Positions 8,677 through 18,529 are shown, counted from the first letter of the stretch. The stretch is DNA of 64,000 nucleotides from an uncultured Bacteroidales bacterium (GCA_947644715.1 CANSAP010000001.1:83922-147921), one strand, 5' to 3'. A program made the numbers and translations. Notes: generated by a model from the letters alone, not told the origin.

Positions 8677-9903
8677 TTGGCTACGCTTCGACGCATATTA
8701 TCCCTACTGATTCCGGTGACGGCTCTCGTGGCAGTCCCGGCGCTGACTGCGGCCAACAAGTCTGCCAAACAGGCAGAAAAGCTGGCCGGTAATTTTGCAA
8801 AAATCGAAGAGGCCCGTTCAAAAGTCAAGGAGGCGCTTGAAGACTCTGCCGAGGCGGGGAAAGCTTACACGCTCTACGTAGCCGGCAAGGTTGAAGAGGG
8901 GGCTTTCCGTCATTACTCCAAATTATTGGGCATCAACCGCAATGACCCCTCAGTCGACCGCACCAAGATGGCTGACGCCCTCCTCTCGGCTCTTGATTAC
9001 TATGAACGCTCAATGCGTGCTGACACTACAATCAACAAGAAGGGAAAAGTCGAGACCCGTTACAGCGAGCGTATGGCCGAATGGCTGAATGCAGTGACCC
9101 CCTCTCTTTATAACGCCGGAGTGGCTTACATGAATAAGCGCATGTTTTATCCTCAGGCTTACACCGCGTTCCGCGCTTTCGCCGAAGCTCCGGCAAAGTA
9201 TTATTACCATCCGGGAGAACAGCCGATGACCGACTCCGTGCAGGCCACCGCCTGGTTCTATGCGGGAGTCATGGCCTACAACGCTCAGCAGTTCCGCAAA
9301 GCTGCGGAAGCTTTTGAACTTGCGCGCACCATGAAGTACCCCAAGAAAGAGGTGCTTCTGAACGAAATGAGCTGCCTGAGTCAAATTGCCAAAGAGGACT
9401 CCACCCTCACTGACTCGCTGTCGCGGCGCATCACTCTGCTGGCAGCCTCAGGTCATGAACGCTTCGGACTGGGGACTCCTATTTTCATTAAGAAATATGT
9501 TGCCGGGTTACTATATGAACAGCGGCCGGACTCAGCTCTCCGAGTGGTAGATCGAAGCCTGGAAGGAGCCTCTGATTCAGGGCTGCTGCACTCCATGCGC
9601 GCAGCTCTGCTGAACATTAACGGAGACACCCGAGGAGCCATCGCGGAATACAGAATTGCTGCGGCCCATCCCGACGCTGATGTCGAAACACTGAAAGAGG
9701 GCGCAAAAGTCATTGCTAAAGAAGGCATTACACGCCTTGACAGCATTACCGGCAACCGTAAAGCAGCTCGCGAAGAGCGCGCGGCGGTGAAAGAGGAGTA
9801 TCTGCGCCCGGCTCTTGAATATGCAAAACGTGCCCGGGAATTGGCTCCCGATGACACAGACATAGCCAACACCATCGACGCCATCGAGTATAATCTGCAT
9901 TAG
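8677..9903 (+). CDS. Secreted tetratricopeptide-type repeat protein, paralogue of 702-1784
   Basis: 408 residues from a TTG codon placed just behind a good promoter; the N-terminus MATLRRILSLLIPVTALVAVPALTAA is a signal peptide. The body is made of helical repeats (AYTLYVAGKV, AQQFRKAAEAFELARTM, DTRGAIAEYRIAAAH), typical of TPR proteins, and it shares the layout and several motifs with the protein downstream of gyrA. The C-terminus ends in the same type of element (ANTIDAIEYNLH versus IIEDINYNIENANNL), which suggests a common ancestor. No enzymatic motif is visible; role unknown. Nothing else is in its transcription unit. Confidence 0.75.
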   Translation: MATLRRILSLLIPVTALVAVPALTAANKSAKQAEKLAGNFAKIEEARSKVKEALEDSAEAGKAYTLYVAGKVEEGAFRHYSKLLGINRNDPSVDRTKMADALLSALDYYERSMRADTTINKKGKVETRYSERMAEWLNAVTPSLYNAGVAYMNKRMFYPQAYTAFRAFAEAPAKYYYHPGEQPMTDSVQATAWFYAGVMAYNAQQFRKAAEAFELARTMKYPKKEVLLNEMSCLSQIAKEDSTLTDSLSRRITLLAASGHERFGLGTPIFIKKYVAGLLYEQRPDSALRVVDRSLEGASDSGLLHSMRAALLNINGDTRGAIAEYRIAAAHPDADVETLKEGAKVIAKEGITRLDSITGNRKAAREERAAVKEEYLRPALEYAKRARELAPDDTDIANTIDAIEYNLH

Positions 9904-9933
9904 CCCCCTTTCCACCCAAATCCATATGACTTT

Positions 9934-9969
9934 AGAGTGTGTCTTAACATATATTTTTAGACACACTCT
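9934..9969. repeat. 36-bp palindromic element, recurring at 63.9 kb
   Basis: AGAGTGTGTCT and its exact complement flank a 14-base AT-rich loop. It may work as a terminator for the TPR gene. Its inner sequence and one arm recur in inverse orientation at 63904-63931, next to an insertion sequence, so it may instead be a remnant of IS ends or a tiny MITE. Confidence 0.6.
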
Positions 9970-10045
9970 TAGTTTTGAAGTTCTGATATTCAAGGAAATT
10001 TTTCAGGAAAGCGACCGTACAGAGTGAATTTTCCCAAAATTTTTG

Positions 10046-10053
10046 TACCTTTG
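10046..10053 (+). promoter_or_regulatory. Promoter -7 box for purH
   Basis: TACCTTTG, a perfect TAnnTTTG box. It falls inside the longest open frame reaching back to 10043, which shows that translation must start later, at 10088. Confidence 0.7.
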
Positions 10054-10087
10054 CAGTCTGAAAAAATTAGAACTGATAAATTATAGT

Positions 10088-11611
10088 ATGGAGAATAAAA
10101 AGAAGATTAAATCGGCTCTTGTGTCGGTCTTTCATAAGGATGGCCTTGACCGCATTATCAACTTACTCAACGATAACGGAGTAACCCTTTATTCCACCGG
10201 AGGCACCCAGACCTTCATCGAAAGTCTGGGAGTGGCTTGCAACGCTGTGGAAGACCTCACAGGTTACCCCTCCATACTTGGCGGACGCGTTAAGACGTTG
10301 CATCCGAAGGTGTTCGGCGGTATCCTGGGTCGTCGCGACAATGAAGGTGACCGCAGCCAGATGCAACAGTATGAGATTCCTGAGATTGACCTGGTCATCG
10401 TTGACCTGTATCCCTTTGAAGATACCGTCAAATCCGGAGCCTGCGAAGCTGATATTATCGAGAAAATAGATATAGGCGGCATCTCGCTGATTCGCGGTGC
10501 AGCCAAGAACTTCAACGACGTTGTAATCGTAGCCTCTAAAGCACAGTATGCTCCCCTGCTCTCCATCCTCGAGAAGAACGGCGCGGAGACTACGTTGGAA
10601 GAGCGCTGCTGGTTTGCAAAGGAGGCGTTCGGCGTGTCAAGCGCTTACGATTCAGCCATCTTCAACTGGTTCGACCGTGAGGACAAATCTGCTCTTCGCC
10701 TGGCCGTGAACCACGAGATGCCCCTGCGCTATGGCGAGAATCCCCATCAGGCCGCACGCTTCTTCGGAGACTTCGATGCAATGTTCTCCAAGCTGCATGG
10801 CAAGGAGATTTCTTACAATAACCTGCTCGACATTGACGCAGCAGTATCGCTGATTAATGACTTCACAGAACCCACCTTCGCTATTCTGAAGCACAACAAT
10901 GCCTGCGGCATCGCATCGCGCGCCACCATTGAAGAGGCTTGGGATGCGGCTCTTGCTTGCGACCCCGTGTCTGCGTTCGGCGGTGTGCTGATTGCCAACG
11001 GTGCCATCGACAAGGCTACCGCTGAGAAAATCAACAAGATTTTCCTGGAGGTAATCATTGCTCCGGAATATTCAGAAGATGCCCTGGAAGTGCTCAAAAG
11101 CAAGAAGAACCGCATTATCCTCGTGGCCAAGAATCTGGCGCTCCCTGAGATGAAATATCGTTCCGCTCTTAACGGAGTTCTGGCTCAACAGGCTGACACC
11201 GCTGTGGAGACTGCTGACAGCTTCCGCCTCGTGACAGAAACTGCCGTTGATCCGGCTCAGGAGGAGGATTTGATTTTTGCCAACAAGGTAGTGAAGCACA
11301 GCAAGAGCAATGCGATTGTTCTTGCCAAGAACAAGCAGCTCTGCGCCTCAGGCATAGGCCAGACCTCGCGTGTGGATTCTCTGAAACAGGCTATCGAGAA
11401 AGCGCAAGCCTTCAACTTTGATTTGAAAGGAGCCGTAATGGCTTCCGACGCCTTCTTCCCCTTCGCTGACTGCGTGGAAATTGCCGACAAGGCAGGCATC
11501 ACGGCAGTTGTGCAACCGGGTGGTTCGGTGCGTGACCAGGACTCTGTGGACTACTGCAATGCCCACGGCATAGCCATGGTGATGACCGGCACCCGCCACT
11601 TCAAACACTGA
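10088..11611 (+). CDS. purH: Bifunctional AICAR formyltransferase/IMP cyclohydrolase
   Basis: 507 residues from the ATG at 10088 (MENKKKIKSALVSVF); the frame is open further upstream but that part overlaps the promoter. The N-terminal MGS-like IMP cyclohydrolase domain has SALVSVFHKDGL and LYSTGGT, with RVKTLHPKVFGG; the C-terminal transformylase domain begins at LRYGENPHQAA and holds KHNNACGIA and a C-terminal RHFKH. The enzyme carries out the last two steps of IMP synthesis in the cytosol. The length equals that usual in Bacteroidales. It is followed 30 bases later by mreB and could share transcripts with it. Confidence 0.96.
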   Translation: MENKKKIKSALVSVFHKDGLDRIINLLNDNGVTLYSTGGTQTFIESLGVACNAVEDLTGYPSILGGRVKTLHPKVFGGILGRRDNEGDRSQMQQYEIPEIDLVIVDLYPFEDTVKSGACEADIIEKIDIGGISLIRGAAKNFNDVVIVASKAQYAPLLSILEKNGAETTLEERCWFAKEAFGVSSAYDSAIFNWFDREDKSALRLAVNHEMPLRYGENPHQAARFFGDFDAMFSKLHGKEISYNNLLDIDAAVSLINDFTEPTFAILKHNNACGIASRATIEEAWDAALACDPVSAFGGVLIANGAIDKATAEKINKIFLEVIIAPEYSEDALEVLKSKKNRIILVAKNLALPEMKYRSALNGVLAQQADTAVETADSFRLVTETAVDPAQEEDLIFANKVVKHSKSNAIVLAKNKQLCASGIGQTSRVDSLKQAIEKAQAFNFDLKGAVMASDAFFPFADCVEIADKAGITAVVQPGGSVRDQDSVDYCNAHGIAMVMTGTRHFKH

Positions 11612-11641
11612 TTTTACCCAACCCTCAACCTCAATTAATTA

Positions 11642-12670
11642 ATGGGATTTTTTTCGTTCACACAGGAGATAGCGATGGACCTTGGCACTGCCAATTCCAT
11701 CATCATCCACAACAATAAAATTGTGGTGGATCAGCCTTCGGTGGTAGCCCTTGAGACTAAGAATGACAAGGTGCTGGCCGTAGGCGAGACCGCCCATCAG
11801 ATGGAAGGCAAAGAGCCTCCCGGCATCCGCACTGTGCGCCCTCTGCGCGACGGTGTAATCGCTGACTTCACTGCTGCCGAGCAGATGATTCGCGGCCTCG
11901 TGAAGATGGTCGGCAAAAAGAAGCATCGCTGGTTTGACCCGGCACTGCGCATGGTTGTCTGCATCCCTTCCGGCTCAACGGAGGTGGAAATTCGCGCCGT
12001 CAAAGAGTCGAGCGAACATGCCGGCGGTCGCTACGTATATCTGATTTACGAGCCTATGGCCGCTGCGCTGGGTATCGGTCTTGACATCGAGGCTCCTCAG
12101 GGCAATATGATTGTCGACATAGGTGGCGGCACGACCGAGATTGCCGTTATCTCTCTCGGCGGCATCGTGAGCAACAAGAGCATCCGCATCGCGGGCAATG
12201 AGCTGACCTCTGATATTCAGGCCCACATGAGCCGCGAGCATAATCTGAAGGTCGGCGCCACCATGGCTGAGAAGATTAAGATTAACGTTGGCTCAGCACT
12301 GACGGAACTTGAGAATCCGCCTGAGGATTTCATCGTGCATGGCCCGAACAAGGTTACAGCTCTCCCCATGGAAGTGTCTGTGAGCTATCAGGAGATTGCC
12401 CACTGCATCGACAAGACCATTTCAAAGATGGAAGCAGCCGTGCTTGAAGCGCTGGAGACTACCCCTCCGGAGCTTTATGCCGACATCGTGAAGAACGGCA
12501 TCTATCTGGCCGGTGGCGGCGCTCTGCTGCGTGGCCTTGACAAGCGCTTCACGGAGAAGTTCGGCATCCAGTTCCATGTGGCCGATGATCCCCTCCATGC
12601 CGTGGCTCGCGGCACGGGTGTGGCTCTCAAGAACTACAACCGCTTCTCCTTCCTGATTAAGAACTACTGA
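11642..12670 (+). CDS. mreB: Rod shape-determining protein MreB
   Basis: 342 residues, the family length. The N-terminal MGFFSFTQEIAMDLGTANSIIIHNN has the phosphate-1 motif DLGTAN; IVDIGGGTTEIAV and LAGGGALLRGLD are the other actin-fold nucleotide motifs. MreB forms filaments under the membrane that direct the elongation machinery encoded next to it (mreC, mreD, PBP2, RodA). First gene of the cell-shape cluster. Confidence 0.97.
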   Translation: MGFFSFTQEIAMDLGTANSIIIHNNKIVVDQPSVVALETKNDKVLAVGETAHQMEGKEPPGIRTVRPLRDGVIADFTAAEQMIRGLVKMVGKKKHRWFDPALRMVVCIPSGSTEVEIRAVKESSEHAGGRYVYLIYEPMAAALGIGLDIEAPQGNMIVDIGGGTTEIAVISLGGIVSNKSIRIAGNELTSDIQAHMSREHNLKVGATMAEKIKINVGSALTELENPPEDFIVHGPNKVTALPMEVSVSYQEIAHCIDKTISKMEAAVLEALETTPPELYADIVKNGIYLAGGGALLRGLDKRFTEKFGIQFHVADDPLHAVARGTGVALKNYNRFSFLIKNY

Positions 12671-12702
12671 TTTCCCTCGTTGTAAGGCTCCGTTAACAGG
12701 CA

Positions 12703-13563
12703 GTGCGCACGCTCATTGATTTCCTGGTGAAGTACAGCACATCGATGCTTTTCATGCTCTATGTGCTGCTGAGCTGCATACTCCTGTTTTCGGGCAACCT
12801 GTATCGGGAAAGCGTCTACATGACGTCGGCGAATGCCGTGAGCAGTTCGGTCTACGGAATGGCTCACGGCGTGACCGGCTACTTCAATCTCCGCAGCATC
12901 AACGAAGACTTGCAACTGCGCAATGCAGCGCTTGAGAATGAGGTGCTTAACCTGAAGGATGAGGTGGCGAGACTGAAGACCTTGGTGCCGCTTGACTCTG
13001 CGACAGATGCGCGCATTCCTGCCGCCCGCTTCGACTTCGTTATGGCCACTGTGATAAACAACAGTGTCAACCGTCCCCGCAACTTCTTCACCATCAACCG
13101 AGGCTCGACCGACGGTATTGCCCCCGGCATGGGTGTAGTGGATCAGAATGGCGTGGTGGGCATCGTGAATGTCACCGGCCGCAAATCGGCCCGCATTATT
13201 TCGGTGCTGAACGTCACTCAGCGCTTCTCGGTGAAAGTTAAGGGAACAAATAATGTAGGTTCGCTTAGCTGGAAAGAGGGGAATCCCGCCATTGCATACG
13301 TCGAGGAGCTGCCGCGACACGTGAAGTATCATGTGGGAGACACGATTGTGACAAGCGGCTACTCTACAACCTTTCCCGAGGGAATCCCTGTGGGCTACGT
13401 GATGGGACAGGTGAATACTGCCGACAATAATTTCTACACGCTGAAGATACGCCTGGCATCCGATTTCTCGGAGCTGAGCACTGTGCGCGTAATCAAGGAT
13501 GAGTTCAAGACCGAGATGGATTCCTTGAACAACTTTGACGAACGCACCGAACCCGGCAAATAA
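12703..13563 (+). CDS. mreC: Rod shape-determining protein MreC
   Basis: 286 residues from a GTG start at 12703. One N-terminal membrane helix (STSMLFMLYVLLSCILLF), a coiled coil (about 70-105, LQLRNAALENEVLNLKDEVARLK), then the MreC beta-barrel domain (RGSTDGIAPGMGVVDQNGVVGIV, GDTIVTSGYSTTFPEGIPVGYV). The protein links MreB to PBP2 in the periplasm. It lies 32 bases after mreB in the cluster. Confidence 0.93.
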   Translation: MRTLIDFLVKYSTSMLFMLYVLLSCILLFSGNLYRESVYMTSANAVSSSVYGMAHGVTGYFNLRSINEDLQLRNAALENEVLNLKDEVARLKTLVPLDSATDARIPAARFDFVMATVINNSVNRPRNFFTINRGSTDGIAPGMGVVDQNGVVGIVNVTGRKSARIISVLNVTQRFSVKVKGTNNVGSLSWKEGNPAIAYVEELPRHVKYHVGDTIVTSGYSTTFPEGIPVGYVMGQVNTADNNFYTLKIRLASDFSELSTVRVIKDEFKTEMDSLNNFDERTEPGK

Positions 13564-13649
13564 TCCTGATGCTCCAGATGTTGCCTCCACACCCTCTCCC
13601 CTATTGTTCAACTCACTGACAAATTAACCTATTAACTCCGAAGCACGTA

Positions 13650-14165
13650 ATGCCGCAATCGATTCTTCGCTATGCAATATTGCTTGTGGTGCTGATACTG
13701 GCGCAGGTGCTGATATGCAATCATATCATGCTCTTCGGGGTGGCGATGCCGATTGTCTTCATCTACTTTCTGCTGACACTGCCGATGAGCACAAACCCTA
13801 AACTGGTTCTGACCTTGGGATTTCTCTCCGGCTTTCTCGTTGATTTGTTTGCCGACACTCCGGGCGTGAATGCCCTCAGTTGCACAGTGATAGCCGGATT
13901 GCGACGTCCGGTGTTCCATCTGTACTCCGGCAACGATGAGATGCTGGCCGGAGTCATCCCCTCGATTTCCTCTTTGGGTTTTGCCATATATGCAAAGTAT
14001 CTGGTATCGTTGGTTTTCCTATACTGCTTGATGAGCTTCTCTCTGGAGTATTTCACATTTGCATATTTCGGGCAGATGACCGGCAAAGTGCTTGCGAGCA
14101 CTCTGCTCTCCTCGCTGCTTTTGGCAGGCATCGACGGACTGACAGGAGTGAAACACCGCGCCTGA
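13650..14165 (+). CDS. mreD: Rod shape-determining protein MreD
   Basis: 171 residues, nearly all hydrophobic with about five membrane helices, and the family signature region GFLSGFLVDLFADTPGVNAL. It is recognised by size, hydrophobicity and position between mreC and PBP2. It is thought to stabilise the elongasome in the membrane. Sequence conservation in this family is low, so context carries much of the weight. Confidence 0.88.
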   Translation: MPQSILRYAILLVVLILAQVLICNHIMLFGVAMPIVFIYFLLTLPMSTNPKLVLTLGFLSGFLVDLFADTPGVNALSCTVIAGLRRPVFHLYSGNDEMLAGVIPSISSLGFAIYAKYLVSLVFLYCLMSFSLEYFTFAYFGQMTGKVLASTLLSSLLLAGIDGLTGVKHRA

Positions 14166-14237
14166 GCGTTCACCCCGCATAAACGCCTGAATTGAAGGCT
14201 AATACACAAGGTTAATGTCAGAATATATTTTTAGCTG

Positions 14238-16091
14238 ATGTCAAAAGACTATTCACTTGAGAAGCGCAAATACGTCATCGCTGCATTCATCTGCGTGATT
14301 GTGGTGATTTACGTTGTGCGCCTTTTCAACCTTCAGGTGAAAGATGACAAATACAAGATAAACGCCGACAGCAACGCCTTCCTCAGGCGCACAGTGTATC
14401 CGGCCCGCGGACTGATTTATGACCGTAACGGGGAATTGGTGGTGTTCAATCAGCCGGCTTACGACGTGATGCTCGTGCCGAAAGATGTAGTGGATTTCGA
14501 CACCACAGCTTTCTGCCGCACACTCGGAATAACTCGCGAGCAACTGCGTGAGAAATGGGCTGAAATGAAGGACCCCCGACGCAATCCAGGCTATTCATCT
14601 TACACTCCGCAAAAACTCATCGCTCATCTCTCGCAGGAAGACTACGGACGCCTTCAAGAGAAGCTCTACCTCTTCCCCGGCTTCTTCATTCAGAAGCGCA
14701 CCATCCGTCAATATAACCGACTGGCGGCGGCAAACGTGCTTGGCAACATTCGCGAGGTGTCAGTCTCAGATCTTGAACGCGACAGCTACTACCGTCGTGG
14801 CGACTACACCGGCGACCTCGGCATCGAGAAAAGCTATGAGACGTATCTGCGCGGCGTCAAAGGTGAAGAGATTCTGATGAAGGATGCGCTTGGACGCATC
14901 AAGGGGAAGTATGAGGATGGGAAGTTTGACGTCAGCCCCCGCTCCGGCCATAACCTGAAACTCTCGATTGATATTGATCTTCAGGAGTATGGAGAGCGGT
15001 TGATGACCGGCAAAATTGGTGCCATCGTGGCCATCGAGCCTGAGACGGGGGAGATTCTTGCACTCGTCACCAGTCCTACCTACGACCCCACGCTGCTCAT
15101 CGGGCGCGAGCGCGGCAAGAACTATGCGGAGCTTGTGCAGAATCCTTACAAACCTCTGTTTGACCGCGCTCTTCAGGCCGCCTATCCCCCCGGCTCCACG
15201 TTCAAGCCCTCGCAGGCGCTCATCTTCCTTCAGGAGGGCATCATCACCACGGGCACAAGTTTCCCCTGCGCGCGGGGCTATAATAACCGCGGGCTGCATG
15301 TGGGCTGCCATGGCCATGCCTCCCCTATTACCGTCAAGCCTGCGCTGCAAACCTCCTGCAACGCCTACTTCTGCTGGGGGTTGAAGAATATGATTGACAA
15401 GGTCGGCACAAAGCCCTCGGGGCAGCTGACGAAGTGGAAGGATTATCTGGTGGAGATGGGCTACGGCTACAAGCTTGGCATCGACCTCCCCTCCGAGAGC
15501 CGTGGTTTCATCCCGAATGCCGACTATTATTCAAAGGCCTACAAGGGGAGCTGGAGCGGCAATACGATTATCTCCATCTCCATCGGGCAGGGTGAGGTTC
15601 TGGCCACTCCGCTTCAGATTGCCAACCTGTGTGCCACCATCGCCAATCGCGGTTGGTTCTATACCCCGCACGTTGTGAAGGAGATTGAAGACACTGTCCT
15701 GCCGCAGACATATCGCACGAAGCACACGCCGCACATTGACCGCCGGTACTACGATATTGTAGCCGAGGGGATGCGCATGGCTGTGACCGGGGGCACCTGC
15801 CGCGCGGCCAATCTGCCGGGGCTGGAGGTGTGCGGCAAGACCGGCACGGCGCAGAACCCCCACGGGCGTGACCACTCGGCCTTCATCGGCTTCGCCCCTT
15901 ACAAGAACCCGAAGATAGCCGTGGCCGTCTACGTTGAGAACGCGGGCTACGGCGCTGCCTTCGGTGTCCCCATCGGCAGCCTCATGATTGAGAAATACCT
16001 GAACGGAAAGATTGCTCCCGAGCGCAAGCATGTCGAGGAGAATATGTTGAACTCTAACACCATCATTTACAGTGGAGTCAAGAAGCATTAG
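14238..16091 (+). CDS. mrdA: Penicillin-binding protein 2 (elongation transpeptidase)
   Basis: 617 residues. One N-terminal membrane helix (YVIAAFICVIVVIYVVRLFNL), the PBP dimerisation domain (RRTVYPARGLIYDRNGE), then the transpeptidase domain with the nucleophile motif SxxK in GSTFKPSQ (Ser about 320), SxN in SCNAY, and KTG in GKTGTAQNP. It cross-links peptidoglycan during lateral growth together with RodA, whose gene overlaps its 3' end by 20 bases. A target of beta-lactams. Confidence 0.95.
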   Translation: MSKDYSLEKRKYVIAAFICVIVVIYVVRLFNLQVKDDKYKINADSNAFLRRTVYPARGLIYDRNGELVVFNQPAYDVMLVPKDVVDFDTTAFCRTLGITREQLREKWAEMKDPRRNPGYSSYTPQKLIAHLSQEDYGRLQEKLYLFPGFFIQKRTIRQYNRLAAANVLGNIREVSVSDLERDSYYRRGDYTGDLGIEKSYETYLRGVKGEEILMKDALGRIKGKYEDGKFDVSPRSGHNLKLSIDIDLQEYGERLMTGKIGAIVAIEPETGEILALVTSPTYDPTLLIGRERGKNYAELVQNPYKPLFDRALQAAYPPGSTFKPSQALIFLQEGIITTGTSFPCARGYNNRGLHVGCHGHASPITVKPALQTSCNAYFCWGLKNMIDKVGTKPSGQLTKWKDYLVEMGYGYKLGIDLPSESRGFIPNADYYSKAYKGSWSGNTIISISIGQGEVLATPLQIANLCATIANRGWFYTPHVVKEIEDTVLPQTYRTKHTPHIDRRYYDIVAEGMRMAVTGGTCRAANLPGLEVCGKTGTAQNPHGRDHSAFIGFAPYKNPKIAVAVYVENAGYGAAFGVPIGSLMIEKYLNGKIAPERKHVEENMLNSNTIIYSGVKKH

Positions 16092-17544
16092 TCAGCAGCC
16101 CTCGGTGTTCCGCACGCTGGACTGGTTCACGCTCATCCTCTACCTGCTGCTCGTAGCCGGCGGGGTTGTGAGCATCTACGCCGCGAGCTATGACTTCGAC
16201 GGCGCCTCGATGTTTGATTTCACGGAGTTCTCCGGCAAGCAGACCATGTGGATTGGGCTCTCGCTCATCCTCGGCCTGGTCATTCTGCTCATCGACTACC
16301 GTGTCTACGAAACCTACGCCTACCCCATCTACGGTGCCGTCGTTCTGCTGCTCATAGCCACCATCTTCCTTGCCCCCAATATCAAGGGTTCGCATTCGTG
16401 GCTCGTATTGGGGCCGGTCAGCCTCCAGCCCGCCGAGTTCGGCAAATTCGCAACAGCCTTGGCCTTGGCGCGCCTGTTCAGCTCCTATAATTTCAGCCTC
16501 AACGCCAAGATTAGCAACTACTTCCGGGCGCTGACCATCATCTTCCTCCCCATAGCCCTCATCCTGCTTCAGCGCGAGACCGGCTCCGCCTTGGTCTACA
16601 TCTCGCTCATCTTCGTGCTCTACCGCGAGGGGATGCCCGGCATCGTCCTGCTCTCCATCCTGTGTGCCATCGCGTGGTTCGTCATCACGGTCAAATATGC
16701 CGCTCCGCCGCTGATAATGGGCATCACCCTGGGGCAGTTCATCGTCTTCACCGCCGTCATGGTTCTGTTCGTCGTCATGCTGCTCATCTACTGCCGCAAC
16801 TTCATCGTTGGGCGCAACGTGGCGCTCGGCTTCGCAGGCTCGGGGCTGTTGGTGTGGCTGCTCTCGCTCATTGGTGTGAACGTGCCCGGCATGGCCTACT
16901 TCCTTGTGGCCTTGGGTGGCGCGGTTGTCTACGTAGCCATAATGATGCTCCACCTGCGCATCTCCAAATACCTCGTCTCCATCGGCTTCGTGGTGGCCTC
17001 GGTGCTGTTCATGTTCTCGGTGAACTACGTCTTCAACAACGTCCTTGGCAACCATCAGCAGATGCGCATCAAAGTGACGCTCGGCATCGAGGACAACCTG
17101 CGCGGCGCGGGCTACAACGTCAACCAAAGCAAGATAGCCATCGGCTCCGGCGGACTGACCGGCAAAGGATTCCTCAACGGCACTCAGACGAAGCTCAAGT
17201 ATGTGCCTGAGCAGCACACCGACTTCATCTTCTGCACCGTGGGTGAGGAGGAGGGCTTCGTGGGCACAGTGACCGTGCTGGCACTGTTCCTGCTGCTCAT
17301 CCTGCGGCTCATCCACATAGCCGAGCGGCAGCACAGCATCTTCGGACGCGTCTACGCCTACTGCGTGGTCTCCTACCTCATCTTCCACCTCTGCATCAAC
17401 GTCGGGATGGTCATAGGTCTATGCCCCGTAATCGGCATTCCGCTCCCCTTCTTCAGCTACGGCGGCTCGGCGCTTTGGGGCTTCACCATCCTGCTGTTCA
17501 TACTGCTGCGCATCGACGCCGCACGCAAAATCAACCGCGATTGA
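16072..17544 (+). CDS. rodA: Peptidoglycan glycosyltransferase RodA
   Basis: 490 residues of the SEDS family, with ten or more membrane helices, the GSHSWLVLGPVSLQPAEFGKF loop carrying the conserved PAEF motif, EQHTDFIFCTVGEEEGF containing the catalytic-region signature, and a C-terminal GIPLPFFSYGGSALWGF. It polymerises lipid II for elongation with PBP2. It is longer than the E. coli protein (370) because of extra hydrophobic segments in the middle (about 205-300), as is common in Bacteroidetes. A GTG start at 16072 overlaps the end of the PBP2 gene. Confidence 0.94.
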   Translation: MESRSISQQPSVFRTLDWFTLILYLLLVAGGVVSIYAASYDFDGASMFDFTEFSGKQTMWIGLSLILGLVILLIDYRVYETYAYPIYGAVVLLLIATIFLAPNIKGSHSWLVLGPVSLQPAEFGKFATALALARLFSSYNFSLNAKISNYFRALTIIFLPIALILLQRETGSALVYISLIFVLYREGMPGIVLLSILCAIAWFVITVKYAAPPLIMGITLGQFIVFTAVMVLFVVMLLIYCRNFIVGRNVALGFAGSGLLVWLLSLIGVNVPGMAYFLVALGGAVVYVAIMMLHLRISKYLVSIGFVVASVLFMFSVNYVFNNVLGNHQQMRIKVTLGIEDNLRGAGYNVNQSKIAIGSGGLTGKGFLNGTQTKLKYVPEQHTDFIFCTVGEEEGFVGTVTVLALFLLLILRLIHIAERQHSIFGRVYAYCVVSYLIFHLCINVGMVIGLCPVIGIPLPFFSYGGSALWGFTILLFILLRIDAARKINRD

Positions 17545-17569
17545 CACCACAAAAAACACTCACTCTGAT

Positions 17570-18529
17570 ATGCACTCCATCTCCGAATACAGCTCAATGA
17601 TTGAGCAGGCCATCAGTCAGCTCCGCTTCCCCGGCGGTGCGCTCGAAGGTCTTTACGCCCCGGTGAGCTACGGCCTTCAGGAGGGCGGCAAACGCCTGCG
17701 CCCGGTGCTGACGCTCATGACCGCCGAAGCCTTCGGCGCCCAACCCTGTGAAGCGCTACATGCCGCGCTGGGCATCGAAATGTTTCATAACTTCACGCTG
17801 CTGCATGACGACGTCATGGACAACTCCCCCACCCGTCGCGGACGCCCCTCGGTCATGGCCAAGTATGGCGTGAACAGCGCCATCCTCTCGGGCGACACGA
17901 TGCTCACGCTCGCCACCCAAGAGGTCATGCGCGTGCCTGACCAAGCGCTGCGCCCGGTGCTTGACTGCTTCAACCGCACAGCCATCGAGGTCTACGAAGG
18001 GCAGCAGCTCGACATAGACTTCGAGAGCCGCGACGACGTCACCCTGCCCGAATACCTTGAAATGATTCGCCTCAAGACCTCCGTGCTCCTTGGGGGCGCA
18101 GCCGAGATAGGCGCGCTCATAGCCGGCGCCCCGGAGCAGCAGGCAGCCCTTATCTACAAATATGCCGAGCGCCTCGGACTCGCTTTCCAGATTATGGACG
18201 ACCTGCTCGACGTCTATGCCGGAGCCGAGTTCGGCAAACCCGTGGGTGGCGACATCCTCAACAACAAAAAGACCTGGCTGCTGCTCACAGCGCTCAATTC
18301 TCCTCTCGCCCCCGAAGTGCGCAAAGCCCTGACAATCACTGACCCTCAGCAGAAAATACAAGCTGTCACCGCGCTCTACGACCGCCTCGACATGCGCCGA
18401 CTCTGCACCCGCGCCATCGAGCAATACACAGCCGAGGCTCTCGACGCGCTCAATGAAACCACTCTTTCGCAAGATGCCAAACAGAGCTTCCGCACTCTTT
18501 GCGAGAAATTAGCCGTACGCAGCAAATGA
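17570..18529 (+). CDS. Polyprenyl diphosphate synthase
   Basis: 319 residues of the trans-isoprenyl synthase family. The first aspartate-rich motif is LLHDDVMD (Asp80, 81 and 84) followed by TRRGRPS, the second FQIMDDLLDVYA (about 210-215); GGKRLRP near residue 40 binds isopentenyl diphosphate. The first motif is DDx2D with a Phe five residues before it, features linked to C15-C20 products, but chain length cannot be fixed from sequence alone. It probably supplies the precursor for quinone or cell-wall lipid carriers. The stop overlaps the ATG of tatD (ATGA). Confidence 0.88.
   Translation: MHSISEYSSMIEQAISQLRFPGGALEGLYAPVSYGLQEGGKRLRPVLTLMTAEAFGAQPCEALHAALGIEMFHNFTLLHDDVMDNSPTRRGRPSVMAKYGVNSAILSGDTMLTLATQEVMRVPDQALRPVLDCFNRTAIEVYEGQQLDIDFESRDDVTLPEYLEMIRLKTSVLLGGAAEIGALIAGAPEQQAALIYKYAERLGLAFQIMDDLLDVYAGAEFGKPVGGDILNNKKTWLLLTALNSPLAPEVRKALTITDPQQKIQAVTALYDRLDMRRLCTRAIEQYTAEALDALNETTLSQDAKQSFRTLCEKLAVRSK

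Noticed and set aside
10043..10087. An earlier purH start at 10043
   Set aside because: It overlaps the TACCTTTG promoter box, and the first 15 residues do not resemble PurH; the ATG at 10088 gives the usual length.
16078..17388. A 436-codon minus-strand frame opposite rodA
   Set aside because: An antisense artefact of hydrophobic codons in GC-rich DNA, giving a D/E/H/Q-rich product; rodA is certain.
18499..18525. An earlier tatD start at 18499
   Set aside because: MIDTHTH at 18526 is the conserved N-terminus and overlaps the previous stop as ATGA.
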